Assembly (NCBI GenBank): GCA_964019415.1
Contig: OZ025890.1
Span: 2,875,553 to 2,939,552 of the forward strand
Reading direction: 5' to 3'
DNA: 64,000 nucleotides
DNA from: Ianthella basta
Lineage: Eukaryota > Porifera > Demospongiae > Verongiida > Ianthellidae
The notes under the pieces were generated by a model. It ran no database searches. It saw nothing but the letters and a program-made list of their open reading frames with translations, and had not been told where the DNA came from. Position numbers and translations under genes: made by a program. The first letter of the stretch is position 1. Every line of letters starts with the position of its first letter. Shown here piece by piece: positions 11,126 to 22,819 of this stretch.

Positions 11126-11759
11126 TTATGCCACATCCATACGAAAGAGTATGTACCACCAAATCAATAGTTCATTACTCTAGCTGTCCATGATTTAATT
11201 TTGCTGTGAACAACATCTTTGCATTTTCGCATACATATAATTATGTTGCATGTCACACTATGATGTTATTTTGAACTGCTTGGCATGCTGTGTATTCAGA
11301 ACACCATTGGATTACTTTGTAACTATTGATTGTGCAATATTCCATTCCATTTACTCCACACGAAGGAGTGAAACATAAGGTGCACGTCACACATAGGCAC
11401 TTGTAATACATAAGAATACTGTCGATTGCACTAAAGGACATCCCAAATAAGTATACATTGGCTACTGACACTGCATGCAAGGCTCCGTGGTCCTACGTAT
11501 TTCATGGAAGTTGGGCTGTAGGCTCATATGAGGTATGAAGACCAATTAACACAGAGAGGGACATTATGTTAACAGCAGATTAACCGAGCAGAAATACAGT
11601 ACAGTAAGAGTATTAGTAAAGTTTATACTCAGTATTTCCTTATCATATGCCATCTTCATGATCAATAATTCAACCTTCTGCCTGCAAATGCATGCATGAG
11701 ATCAAGTAACCCACTAATGCACTATCTATTATTGTAACATACAGAATTGAATGATTTGG
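11126..11759. other. 3' flank of L1, shared with L2 and L3
   Basis: No gene is seen. The sequence aligns with the 3' flanks of L2 (from 30942) and L3 (from 44625), for example through the AGTATGTACC block and a later ACACAGAGAGGGA block. The duplicated unit therefore includes the downstream noncoding region. Confidence 0.5.
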
Positions 11760-12680
11760 TCAGCATTATATACAGTGAAGGTGTATTTGACTTAGTAGAT
11801 TCAACATCAGTCGACAGCCAGCTGTGAAGTGTCTTACACCAGATGGGCAGTGCAGGGAGGAAGGTGGGAGGTGCACAATGACGTGCACTACTCTGACTGT
11901 TGTTGCTGAAAGTGATAGATACAGTCAGCAGTGCATTTGGAAGCACACACAAAATGCAAGTAGTGCTACGGTAACCAGCAATTATGTATGATTAACGCAC
12001 GCATGTACATATACATGTGCAGCTAATGGATCAGTACTGATAACTCAAATGACTGCGTCAACAGCAATAGTTCATTGGTGGCCTTTACAATTAATGTTTG
12101 CAGTATACGCATACTTGGACATGATTGTTCAACTGTATCTATTGTAGGTGGGCTGGAGGCAGAGCAAACTTCCTACTTGCACAGTTGGCTGGAACAGCAG
12201 CTCCTGTAGGCCACTATCAAACCACTCCACTGTGGTTGCTCCAGATTAATACACTGCCAACATTAGCTTATTGTTTGCCTCATGTATCACCACTCTCCAT
12301 GTAGCCCTAATCAGGGTCTTTCATTTCCTCTCCAATCTGCGATTGGCACATTAAATAAAAGTCGGTGGCTGGTGTACATAGATCCTTCCTCCTTATTGTG
12401 ATCTTGGTGGCCTGACTATGAAGTTGTAGGCAAAGGTTAGGCAAGAATGAAGACAATTGCTCATTCACTGATGGTTAAGATGTACATAACAGGAAGGCTA
12501 AGGGAGTGGCAGAGTGTGGCAGAGGAGTAAAAGAGTGCACAGTAGGTCTCAAGTATGAGCTGATAGCAGACAGTGAGTCTGAGCAGCTGTGTGAGGTGAT
12601 ATAGTGATGTTCCAATTGTTGACATACTGTACATAGTTATGAAAAAGACCTGTAAGAAGAAAAGACTTAGTGCATGAATT
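11760..12680 (+). pseudogene. r1: degenerate receptor remnant
   Basis: It contains a scrap of the FN3 exon 3' end with its donor region (about 11815-11885: GAAGTGTCTTACACCAGATG then GGGAGGAAGGTGG), a decayed transmembrane region near 12365-12420, and a piece of tail near 12540-12605 equivalent to VGLKYE-xx-ADSES with an early stop. No continuous frame remains. Equivalent remnants follow L2 and L3, so the relic pre-dates the unit duplications. Confidence 0.6.
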
Positions 12681-14025
12681 CTCTGACAGTACACAGTATA
12701 TAGTTCACAATGTGGTGCAACTGGATGCACCTCTACAGTAGATTGATAGTCATTTATCAAGTGTCAGTGAAACACGTGATTTCCAGTAATGCATGAGCAT
12801 CACACATTAGTGAGCACATGCACCATCAACCTAGCTCTCATCAACACTTCATCTCAGGAATAAGTAAAATACATGCACAGTAGCTATTGATGTTAAGACA
12901 CACAAGAAGTACCAATGGTATTCATTACCAGTCACACTTACATGTACTTCATATCACTGCACATGTTCAGTTATTTGTGAACTATAGCCATTTGCCCAAT
13001 TACGTGAGCAAGCTTCCCAGAAACCCAAATCAGGCCCCAAGTAATTGATTCACTACTTCTAACCTTCCCACAGGACAGTGACAGTATGCTGTCAGCCAAA
13101 GGATTACCCTATCCACAGGTGCCCTGAACATCAATATGGAATCCAATCATAACCTTAAGCTTGGCACAAGAAGCTATTATAGAGTGCATATACACACAGT
13201 ATATGTAGCATGAGATGTCCATTAATGAGTCCTCTTTGAAATGGGTCTGTAATAAGCAGAGAGTGAGATGAAATGGACAGTACATGTGGAGGTAATGGGA
13301 CTTCACAATGACTTAAATGCAAATCAACAAACCCTACACAGTACATGTAGAAGGTGAGCATGACAGCCACAGGTGTAGTGGTGCATGGCATGGGAGAACC
13401 ATGAACCTGACACATTGTACACTGTGTGCTGTCCAAACACTTTGATAAGTAAGGACATCATGTATCAGAGGGGATTGGCAGGTACTGAACACTCACACAC
13501 AAGCACTGAAGTACTGTATACTGCACAGCATACAGCCACTGAAATTGGTATCAATGATAGTTGTTCATTGAGTGCATACAAGCGTCATCAGATTTTGGTT
13601 CACAGTCAGTTATATTTTGACTGTACCTGCTTAACATGTGATTTGCTAGGCTGCCAAACAAAGTTACCAACTGTGCCATTTGTGAAGACTGCTGCACCAC
13701 AGACACACAGGAATCACAGTGTTCCATATGAGCAAACGCAACTCTCATGAACACTTCATCAGAACAATAAGTACAGAAAATGATGCGATAACATGCACAA
13801 AATATTCAGATAATGGCACCAGTGGTCTTCACTAGCTGCAGTCTCATTATTATGCATTGTCTACTTGGGTTTATTGAAACTGCTGTAGCGACTTGCACAC
13901 ATGAACAAACACTCTTGAAGCCATAAAGGCAGCCCTCAACCCTACAGCACTACGTATTTCTCACCAGGGAACAGCTGAAGTAAAGGTCTGGAGTGTTGAG
14001 GTGACAAGGTGTGACAGTTCTGACA
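12681..14025. other. Spacer upstream of R3
   Basis: No gene is seen. It is alignable with 32040-33641 (upstream of R5) and partly with 46680-47934 (upstream of R7). The last ~120 bases contain the block that precedes all R starts, ending GTGACAGTTCTGACA just before the ATG. Confidence 0.5.
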
Positions 14026-15304
14026 ATGAAGGTACTGATAGTTCTCATCACAGCCAGCCTTCAATTAGGTAGGAAGGGGACTAGGACTGATTGCTAGGGA
14101 AAAGGGGTACCATCCACATGACTCACAGGAGATGGAGCTGTTACAGTGAGAATCAGGGCATACAATGCCACTGGAGAACTGGACATTGAAGCAGTGAGGA
14201 CTCCCTATAAAGACAGTTTCACTCTGGGAACAAGAGTCCTTCTGATTTGTGATGTGGAACAACTACCTGTGGGCAGTGAGGTAGTCAGCTTCAAGTGGGA
14301 ACACAGCTGCACAGGAGGCACTCAAGGGAGATGTGAGATACAAGAGGGAGACCCCTACTACAGAGTAGTGAATGACACTCTTTTGGTGGATGTCACTTCC
14401 CATGATTATGGAGGGAGGTGCTGGTGTTCAGTAAAAATATTACACTATGCTACCTGTAGCAATGGGGTTTACACCTCAGATCAGTGTGGCTGGTTAGTGC
14501 TCACACCAGAAATACCATGGACACTAATGCACCTCACACCATCTCTAAATATGTAGGTAACACTGCTCCCTTCCTATACACCCCCATCTCCCTCCTCCCT
14601 GAGAACTCCCTCATCACTGATGTACAACAGGTAACAGGGAGGAATGGACAACAGTGGATAACATGTAACAGTGGGAGAACAACAAAAAAAGCCACAGTTT
14701 CTGAGGGGAAGCAATGTCATTACTCCTTCTAATAGTACTCCTAACTCTGCCACAATTTGGGTAAGTAGCCACCATTCTAATGGACTATACTACTGCTTCA
14801 TATCACAGAGACACTACTTCTCACTCTACCTAAGGAATTCAGGTAAGCTACATATTACCCCATATGCTATAATTTGCAGCACAAGACACACTGCTGGCAG
14901 ACTGTGTGTGAACTCAGGATACAATGCAAATCACTGCTCTTGTTTAATTAAATGCCGCTCCATCCTTCCAGCCACTCTACCAGCACCCACTGTACTTGAC
15001 CAGGACTCTACTATGTGGACACTTACATCACCAGATGGCAACCAAGTGGAGAGATATATTGTACAGTTTGAGTGTAGGGTACGAAACATCACATTTGTAG
15101 TGAAGTACATGAGTGTCAGTGCTAATGGAGGAAGTGGACGAGTAGCAACAAGTCAATCCTGTTTTGTAGTAGGCCAGCTCTACAAAGTGAAGGTGTGGTC
15201 AGTTAGTGGAGCCAACATCAGTCACCAGCCAGCAGTGAAGTGTCTTACACCGGATGGGCAGTGCAGGGAGGAAGGTGGGAGGTACACAATGATGTGTAGT
15301 GTTG

Positions 15305-16236
15305 TGAGTATCATCTGTGCAGTCAACGTTGGACCCACTACTTCACAAGGCACCCAGAACAGTACTGTACAGACACAAGCAGTAAAATAAAGAAAGAAGG
15401 GTGGGGGGAGGAGGGGTGGAGGGAATAAATAAGTATAAAGAATAAAAAGGCCATGCATTACTAACAATAGATTAAATTTAAGCATTTAAAATAAAGAGTG
15501 AAGAATTGTCATGCAGGCATACACAAGTAATATGATTTAGCAGAATACATGCATATGCGAATGACAGGTGGCCTTAAATAGAGTAAGTTAGCAAGTGAGA
15601 TTTGATGGAGCTTGAAATGTCATTACTCTTGCTAGCTCTGATACTCGCTGGAAGTCCATTCCATTTCAGCACTCCTCTGAAGGCAAATGCCTTCTTCCCA
15701 AGTTTGGTCCTCACTTGAGGGACACGAATACTTCTGCAGGAGGCGGACCTGGTGGCGTGTTGATGGGTTCTTGCACAATGCTGGAATAATGCAGACAGAT
15801 AGGCTGGGTCACGACCAGAGACACTTGGGTAAACTGCCACAGCTTCACTCACGGCCCTTCTGAAAGCCAGTGTGGGCCAGTTCAGTTCCCGCTGCACGTC
15901 AGAGCAGAGGCACCCACACATCTGTGAAGGATGATACGGGCAGCATAATTCTGGAGATGCTCCAGACTTTTGCTTTGTCATTGTGTGCAAGTGCCCTGGA
16001 CTGTATATGCATAGGTGAGGTGAGAGAGTAGGTACGCATTGTACATGGTGTAGAGGGCTTGCCTAGGTAAGAACCAAGACAGTCGGCGGAGGAGGCCAAT
16101 CGCCTTGGCGGCTTTGCTGCGGACAAGGTCAATATGCTGACTCCAAGAGAGAGTGTCACTGATTACCACACCAATGTATTTGTAGTTCTGTACCTGCTGA
16201 ATGTGGGTACCATTGAGTTGAGCATCACTGATGGCA
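15305..16236 (-). mobile_element. 5'-truncated non-LTR retrotransposon (LINE) fragment in R3 intron
   Basis: Minus-strand reading from about 16230 gives a typical post-catalytic LINE reverse-transcriptase region: QNYKYIGVVISDTLSWSQHI, then AAKAIGLLRRLSWF, TMYNAYLLSHLTYA, EHLQNYAARII, and finally a C-terminal KLGKKAFAFRGVLKWNGLP. In-frame stops and a frame change near 15990 show decay. The upper boundary abuts receptor intron sequence (TTGCATGGTCATGTGCAC) at about 16237; the lower boundary is where similarity to other R introns stops. The clade (RTE/CR1/L2-like) is not resolved. Confidence 0.75.
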
Positions 16237-16261
16237 ATGATTGCATGGTCATGTGCACCAG

Positions 16262-16304
16262 TAGTCAGGCATCGCGTGACCCCTCCTCACGCGACGCCTG
16301 ACTA
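16262..16304. mobile_element. 43-bp hairpin element duplicating the stalk splice acceptor of R3
   Basis: A near-perfect palindrome begins TAGTCAGGC and ends GCCTGACTA. It is flanked by perfect 9-bp direct repeats GTGCACCAG at 16253-16261 and 16305-16313. That 9-mer is the 3' splice site of the stalk exon, so the insertion made two copies of the acceptor. Confidence 0.75.
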
Positions 16305-17616
16305 GTGCACCAGATGGACCAACAACAAAATCAATGATTTTTACAGCAATAACTGTAGGTAGCAGAGAAAGAAGTGACATGCCGATTGAACCATCACTAT
16401 CCAGTAAGGATGACCTGCTGTCCAATGGTATGTATTCCATAGACATGAATACCACCAGTTATATATGGACTTGAATAATGATAGGAAATGTAGTAATTGA
16501 AGACCTTTCTGTGTGTAACTTTGAAAATGCCACCTTTACCACACTGTGCATTCGCATTCATTTATATGCAGTACGTATATACTCTTAGTCACCTAAATGC
16601 CTCTTGCCTCCACTCCCTGTAGATAACCAAGAAACAATTGGCACTTATATTGGAGTGGGAGTTGGTATAGGTGCATTTCCTCCTCCTTGTAACGGTGGTC
16701 TCCTGGCAGGCATAGTCATGGTAGTAGTGGCAGTGAGGAGGATAGTTGTTATCAGCACAAGAGAGACATGAAGTCTGATGATAATTCATGTTACAACAAG
16801 GCAGTGGCGAGGAAGTAAGAGACTGAGGTGAGAGAGAAAGATCTAGGCACTGTATGTGAAGATGTGGCGAAAGTGAAGAAAAGGCTCAATAATAATTGAC
16901 GACTGTCATCCATATATGGATGTTAACAGTATGTTACAGATCAAAACCAAAGGGAACCTGCCTCAAAGGTGTCCGCTACTCCACACACCTGGCAGAACCG
17001 TCCAGGCTGCCCAGGCCATGGCCTGGCCAAATTTTAAGGTCTGCCGTGCTTTTCTATAGCTAGGGTACTTCCTGGCCTGTGCAAGTGGCCGTTTGGGTAG
17101 TATTGTTCTGACTTGGCCTGACCACTTTTAAAGTGCTTCCTCTGGGCCTGCTCCAACCAGTGCAAGTTGCCAACCAACATAGAGGAACTGTATGCTGTTG
17201 TGGACAAGAGCAAGAAGAAGGGGACCAAGAAAGAGAGAGAAGGTGAGGCTGCTGCAGCAGACAAAGATGGCCTGTACTCTACGCCAATGAAATTGAGGGG
17301 TAAGATGGCAGATGGAGGGGAAGGAGTAGTTGAAAGTGCTAGTGTGGAGAAGGGAGAAGAGTGTGATGGCACAGTAGGTATTGAGTATGAGCCAATAGTA
17401 GACAGTGAGTCTGGACATCAGAGTGAAGGAGACAGCAGTACCATAAGTTGTGACATGCTCTATGTGGTTGTGAATAAGAGTAAAGAAACAGTGACTTCCC
17501 CTAAAACTTGCAGAAATTCTGCAGTATGCTACAGTAAATATGCAGTACTGACTTTGACTGAATGTGCAATATTGAGTCATACTTCAATTGCTTCTACACT
17601 TCAGAGTAGGTTGTGA

Positions 17617-18555
17617 ACTTCTATTGCGTATAGCATTTCCATGTACTATGTGTATCCCAAGGCCACCAATCTGACAGTGCCTTAGGAAGAGTGCACTATA
17701 GAGTGCACAGGTACTCATTGCACTCATAGTGTCTTGTGTATGTGCACTCTTACAAGTGAGGACATGTTTACCACTAGTACTGAGGCCACACCATCTTACA
17801 GGCCCCTAGTGGGATAATGAGGTTGAATACAGTGGCTTCACTGCAATCAACAACACCCTACACAGTACATGCAGGAGGTGAACATGGCAACCACAGATCA
17901 ATGTGGGGGGTGCATGAGAAGCATGTATAGATATGCAGGTTTTACGTACATAGTTATTATGCCTCTGAAGCACCTTACTAACTATACATACACATGAGGT
18001 ACCAGAGGGTACAGTATGGACATTATGTACTCGTGCAAGTGTACTGAAGCACTGCTTTCTACACAGTAAACAGCCAGTCAAGTTCACTGAGTACACCTGT
18101 TTCTGGTGGAGAGTCAGCTAAACTAAATGCATTTCCATCACACCTACACAAAGTGTGACTGTACAAGGCTGCTGACTGATATTGCCATCAATGATAGCAG
18201 TAAAGCTTGCACATGGAAGTAATACAGTAGTGAGTATGTATCATCAGCTTCTCATCAATACTTCATTTGAGAAACACTTAGTCTATATAACAGACACAGA
18301 GGAAGATTCAAGAACCACGTACAAGAATATCTGATAATGGTACCAGTGGTCTTCAACTGCTGTAGCCACACGAATGTGCATGGTTAAGTAGTTATGCATT
18401 CACAGAAGCCATTTGCACAGTGAGCAAAGCTTTGATCCCAAAGCCATAAAGGAAGCCATGAGACTTACAGCACCATGTACAGCTCACCAGAGTACAGCTG
18501 CATGAAGAAGAAGAGGAGTATAGTGCAGTGAGCAAAGTGTGACAGTTCTATAGCA
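17617..18555. other. Spacer between R3 and R4
   Basis: No gene is seen. It is alignable with 35593-36778 (between R5 and R6), including the CTACACAGTACAT block and the AAGCCATAAAG block upstream of the receptor start. Confidence 0.5.
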
Positions 18556-20745
18556 ATGAAGATGCTAGTGGTTCTACTGGGACTCATTATAACCTGTCTT
18601 CAATCAGGTAGGAGGGGAATGTAGGATTGATCACTAGGAAGGGAGGGAGGTAGGAAAGTGGGGAACCAAGTGATTGTGGGGTACCATCCACATGACTCAC
18701 AGGAGATGGAGCTGTTACAGTGAGGATCAGGGCATACAATGCCACTGGAGAACTGGACATTGAAGCAGTGAGGACTCGCTATAAAGACAGTTTCACTCTG
18801 GGAACAAGAGTCCTTCTGACTTGTGATGTGGAACAACTACCTGTGGGCAGTGAGGTAGTCAGCTACAAGTGGAAACACAGCTGCACAGGAGGCACTCAAG
18901 GGAGGTGTGAGATACAAGAGGGAGACCCCTACTACAGAGTAGTGAGTGACACTCTTTTGGTGGATGTCACTTCCTATGATTATGGAGGGAGGTACTACTG
19001 TTCTGTGAATTACACAAAAATGCAACAAGAGGCAAAGCCCAATGGCATTACACTTCTGATCACAGTGGCTGGTTAGTGCACACACCATAAACAACATGGA
19101 CACTCTTACTGTGCCAAGTAACGCCTTCCATCTCCATATATAGGTAACACTGCTCCCTTCCTGTACACCCCCATCTCCCTCCTCCCTGAGAACTCCCTCA
19201 TCACTGATGTACAGCAGGTAACAGGGAGGAATGGACAACAGTGGATAACATGTAGCAGTGGGAGATTGATAGCGATGCCACAGATTAGGATGGGGAGTGC
19301 TGTAATTCATCTTTCAAATCATACTTCTAACTCTGTCACTATTGGGCCAGTCATGGACTGTCCAAATGGACTCTACAACTGTTTTTCAGGACATTCACAA
19401 ATGCAGTATTTCTCACTTTACTTACAGAATTCAAGTAAACACTTTGCCATTATCATGCCAAATTTAGTATCATAAAACACACTGGCAGAGTGTATACAAA
19501 TTAGGGTTGTTATACTTCTACTGTTCTAATTTTATTCAATGATATTCCATTCCATCCTTCCAGCCCCTCTACCACCACCCACTGTACATGACCAGGACTC
19601 TACTATGTGGACACTTACATCACCAGATGGCAGCCAAGTGGAGAGATATATTGTACAGTTTGAGTGTAGGGTACGAAACATCACATTTGTAGTGAAGTAC
19701 ATGAGTGTCAGTGCTAATGGAGGAAGTGGACGAGTAGCAACAAGTCAATCCTGTTTTGTAGTAGGCCAGCTCTACAAAGTGAAGGTGTGGTCAGTTAGTG
19801 GAGCCAACATCAGTCACCAGCCAGCAGTGAAGTGTCTTACACCGGATGGGCAGTGCAGGGAGGAAGGTCGGAGGTGCACACAATACCATATAATTTTGTG
19901 CATATAACACTGAGAACAATTACTCTGTAGACATACAGATGAATATGTGCATGCTTCCTGTGTCTGTGTATGCTTCTTGCACCACTGACACTCTGTGTTC
20001 TCGCTTATCCTCTCAGTCTCCTCCATATCTAATGTCTCCACTCCCTGTAGGTGACCAACTAACAAATGGTACATACACTGGAGTGGGGATTGGTGTGAGT
20101 GTGTTCATCCTCATTGTCTTGGTGATCATGGTGGGCCTAATTCTTGTAGTAGTGGTGAGAAGGAAAACTGTTCTTGAGCAGAATGAAGACATGACGATGG
20201 ATGAGAATCCATACTACAACAAGACAGCAGTGATGGAGCAAGAGATTGAGATCAGAGAGAAAAGTATTATTTATGAAGATCCAGACAATGGCAAGAGTAA
20301 AGAAAATGGTTCTGTCATTGATGGCTTTGATCCAACTGAAAATGTCAGTAGTAAAGTATGGATAAAATCCACAGAGAAACCTGCCCCAAAGGTGTCTACT
20401 ACCTCTTCAGTCAGTGCAGCCAACATAGAGGAACTGTATGCTGTTGTGGACAAGAGCAAGAAGAAGGGGACCAAGGAGGAGAGAGAATGTGGGCCTGCTG
20501 TAGCAGACAGAGATGATCTGTACTCCATGCCAATGAAAAAGAAAGGTATGATGACAGAGGAAGGGCAGGGAGCAGTTGAGAGTGTTGGTGTGGAGAAGGG
20601 AGAAGAGCATGATGGCATGGTAGGGCTCAAGTATGAGCCAATGGCAGACAGTGAGTCTGGGCAGCAGAGTGAAGGAGACGGCAAGGCTCATAATGTTGAC
20701 ATGCTCTATGCAGTCGTGGATAAGAGTCATAAGAAGAAACAGTGA
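18556..20745 (+). CDS. R4: Ig-Ig-FN3 type I receptor without stalk, tail type 1 (intact)
   Basis: Exons 18556-18607, 18703-19071, 19144-19434, 19564-19866 and 20051-20745 give 569 aa with no stop. Residues 1-17 are the signal peptide. Residues 18-140 are Ig1 (B-strand LLTCDVEQ, C-strand YKW, F-strand YDYGGRYYC). Residues 141-237 are Ig2 (WITC to GLYNC). Residues 238-338 are FN3-like (LYKVKVWSVSG). The transmembrane helix is about 350-374, followed by RRK and a 195-aa tail. Tail motifs are ENPYY (NPxY type), EELYAVVDK, DLYSMPM, LKYEPMAD (YxxM, the PI3K SH2-binding type) and MLYAVVDK. The stalk exon is absent, and FN3 joins the membrane exon directly, in frame because every intron is phase 1. 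The Ig2 donor is CAA-GTAAAC, weaker than the CAG-GTAA of other copies. Extracellular recognition and tyrosine-dependent signalling are inferred from architecture. Confidence 0.85.
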
Positions 20746-20948
20746 CTCTCTTTAATCGTGTGAAGCAGATAAGTGAATATGTTTACTACAACCCGTTATA
20801 TACTGCTTACATTTCAGTGTGTGTGCATCAGTTTCATCCTGTATACATTTTGTGCTCTCATAGAATAGTTTTGAACTTGGAACTTGAAACTGTTTGTGCT
20901 GGTGTGAATAAGCAAGTATATATAGTGTGCTTCAAATGAGGACTTCAT

Positions 20949-21266
20949 TAGCCAGGAGGATAGACAGATGTCAGTTGTCAAATGTTTTGACCCAATCTAC
21001 TGTAGCACCTTAGTTCATCTGTGGTAATATGGTACAATGCAAGGCATGGTGACTAACATATAGTATGTAGGGAAGAGGGGCAGGTGATTATGAGAAAGTT
21101 TCCACCTTAGCTTTCTCACTTGCCCTTATTCCCTGCATGCATACGCATGTTGGTCGCCATGCCTTGTACTGTATCATATTACCACTGATGTAGACCCTAG
21201 ATTGGGTTGAAATGTTTGGTTGATGTGACAAGTGACATCTGATCTGTCTATAGCCCTCCATGGCTA
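20949..21266. mobile_element. Fold-back (long inverted repeat) element
   Basis: Two ~150-bp arms face each other around a short centre near 21100. The left arm starts TAGCCAGGAGG and the right arm ends CCTCCATGGCTA. Inside the arms, matching blocks include CCTTAGTTCATCTGTGGTAA against the reverse complement of TTACCACTGATGTAGACCC, and AAGGCATGGTGAC against GTCGCCATGCCTT. No open frame of note. A second copy lies at 54763-55046 in the matching position after R8. Confidence 0.7.
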
Positions 21267-21575
21267 GTGTAGTTCTCAATTTGAAGCAGTTGTACAGTAT
21301 ATGGACCTATCCACTCAGAGACTTTCAAGTGTATAGCTATTTCAGAAGTGCCTCCATTTCAAGGTATCTAAGAGTGCACTATGTGAGTGCATTAGTGAAC
21401 ATTTGCACAATGCAAACGGTCAATATTCACTAGTGTATGACAAAGATCTTAGTGAACGCACGCACTTCAGTGGCATACCCCATAACACTTATGTGTGAGT
21501 GTGTAGTTATACAACATGCACGAAGTTCTTGAGCTCGCTACAGAGTACTGTAGGCTCCAGAGTCACACTTCTTCA

Positions 21576-21910
21576 CCAGTGATTTCAAAGGGAACACATC
21601 CAACCAATACTAGTGATGCCCTTAAAGTACAGAACACTTTCAAGTGGTAGACATAATGGTACCCAAGAGTGCACTAAGTGAGTGCATGCATTAGTGCAGC
21701 ACTGATTGATATTTGTCATTAGTCACCTTATACTGTAACACTAGTGTATGAATGTGTAGTTATACAGCACAAACAGGTTAACTCATAAGTGCACAAAGCT
21801 TAGAGGAGTGGCAACTGTGAAGGCTTCAGTAACATGTCATCAGCAGTGATTTCAGGGAACACAGCCAACCAGTAAAGAGAGTGGTACATGTCATGTGATG
21901 CCCTTAATGA
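21576..21910. repeat. Diverged tandem repeat, also present before L1
   Basis: Two repeats begin near 21580 and 21845 with the CATCCAACCA and CACAGCCAACCA blocks and share GATGCCCTTAA. They correspond to the pair at about 6264 and 6538 in unit 1. Confidence 0.5.
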
Positions 21911-21993
21911 TCTGCAGTCATTCATTGGTGTATGTGATAATTCCAAGCTACAATTGTACACACATTTACGTATGTCAGAGCAAGCACTACTCA

Positions 21994-22819
21994 CTATACT
22001 GTGTTACAGCCTACACACCAAACCAAGGTGATAAAGAGTGAGTCAAGTGCAAATAAGCAATATAATAATACAATGATGACGATACAAGATACAGGTCTTG
22101 TACATAGCTTCATCATAACCGAGGAGGGAGATCCAACTGCCAGGCCAATGGCCAAAGCAATGATAAAGACAATGTAGAAGATAATGGTAGTGATGTTAGC
22201 CAAAATTGCCAACCAACCACAGGTGTTTGCAGTCTGTTCATTGACAGTGGTGGACTGCCCCTGTAAAGCAGAACACAAGAGGATATAATGAATGTGTTGT
22301 GCATAGCCCCCTCCCCCCACACACATGCACACAAACACACGTACACAAACAAGAGTAGTAACCTACAAGTGCATTCATCTTATTGTATATATGCAGAGCA
22401 AGAAATTTATGGAGTGCTTGGCATTCAGTGGCAGTAGTAATGGGCCACCCCTCCCCCCCTTCCTTCCCTGATGAGCACATTAGATCTACACTCACAACAA
22501 TGGCACAAATCAGAGCTGGAATAATGCAGACAATGATGGCAACGTTACCACAGATCAAGCACACAAAGAGGAGGCTGAGGGTGAAGATCAGAGGAGGAAG
22601 TGTTTCATTGGCACGGTGACTTGAAGGCTGCACATAAGTGGTGGTGGGGGTGGGCTGGGTAGCAATCACTGTGGTGGTGGTGGCAGTCTGGAAGGAGGAG
22701 AAGAAAAGAATAGAGTCAGTCCAGATCATGACAGCATGACAAGTGCTCTATAAACCTCACTTACTCCATGTGATCAGTGTCAAAGCCACATACCTGTGGA
22801 GAATAGCCCTGGGGATAAC
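21994..22819 (-). CDS. D1: small two-helix membrane protein, possibly CD225/dispanin-like (5' exon not found)
   Basis: Minus-strand exons with matching phases are 22794-22819 (26 nt, coding YPQGYSPQ), 22496-22687 (64 codons, phase 0 at both ends, donor GTGAGT) and 21994-22260 (starts GQSTTVNEQTAN). The product has a Pro/Tyr/Gln then Thr-rich N-terminus (TATTTTVIATQPTPTTTYV), a first hydrophobic helix (FTLSLLFVCLICGN...IIPALICAIV), a short polar loop, and a second helix (LANITTIIFYIVFIIALAIG). A further hydrophobic run follows in this copy, whereas D2 stops after VGSPS. Pro/Tyr-rich N-terminus plus two helices resembles CD225/dispanin (IFITM-related) proteins, but the family call is weak. The start exon would lie above 22819 and I could not place it. 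Confidence 0.45.

Larger units (their letters stand above)
14026..17616 (+). pseudogene. R3: Ig/FN3 receptor pseudogene with LINE and hairpin insertions
   Basis: Exons by homology: 14026-14068 (signal), 14129-14492 (Ig1, one base too long, frame lost after WCSVK), 14557-14842 (Ig2, one base too long in an A7 run near 14684-14690), 14972-15274 (FN3, intact), 16314-16427 (stalk), 16623 onward (transmembrane, frame lost near 16675 by an extra T) and a separate open tail to 17616. That tail keeps EELYAVV, has YEPI where others have YEPM, and VVVNKSK instead of AVVDKSH. A LINE fragment occupies the intron before the stalk, a 43-bp hairpin sits at the stalk acceptor, and about 170 bp of unidentified sequence splits the tail (about 16985-17157). 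Intron 3 (129 bp) happens to be open in frame. At least three independent frameshifts make this a clear pseudogene. Confidence 0.8.

Noticed and set aside
14671-15390. 239-codon frame joining Ig2, intron 3 and FN3 in R3
   Set aside because: It passes through a 129-bp intron with good GT and AG sites that is spliced in the homologues; the openness is chance.
16985-17157. Insertion in the R3 tail as a SINE
   Set aside because: No A/B box promoter, poly-A end or clear target duplication seen; left as unidentified insert.
18703-19071. Assigning R genes to the Hydractinia Alr family or to sponge aggregation factors
   Set aside because: Only the architecture is similar; I see no diagnostic sequence shared with Alr, and no Calx-beta or other aggregation-factor domain.
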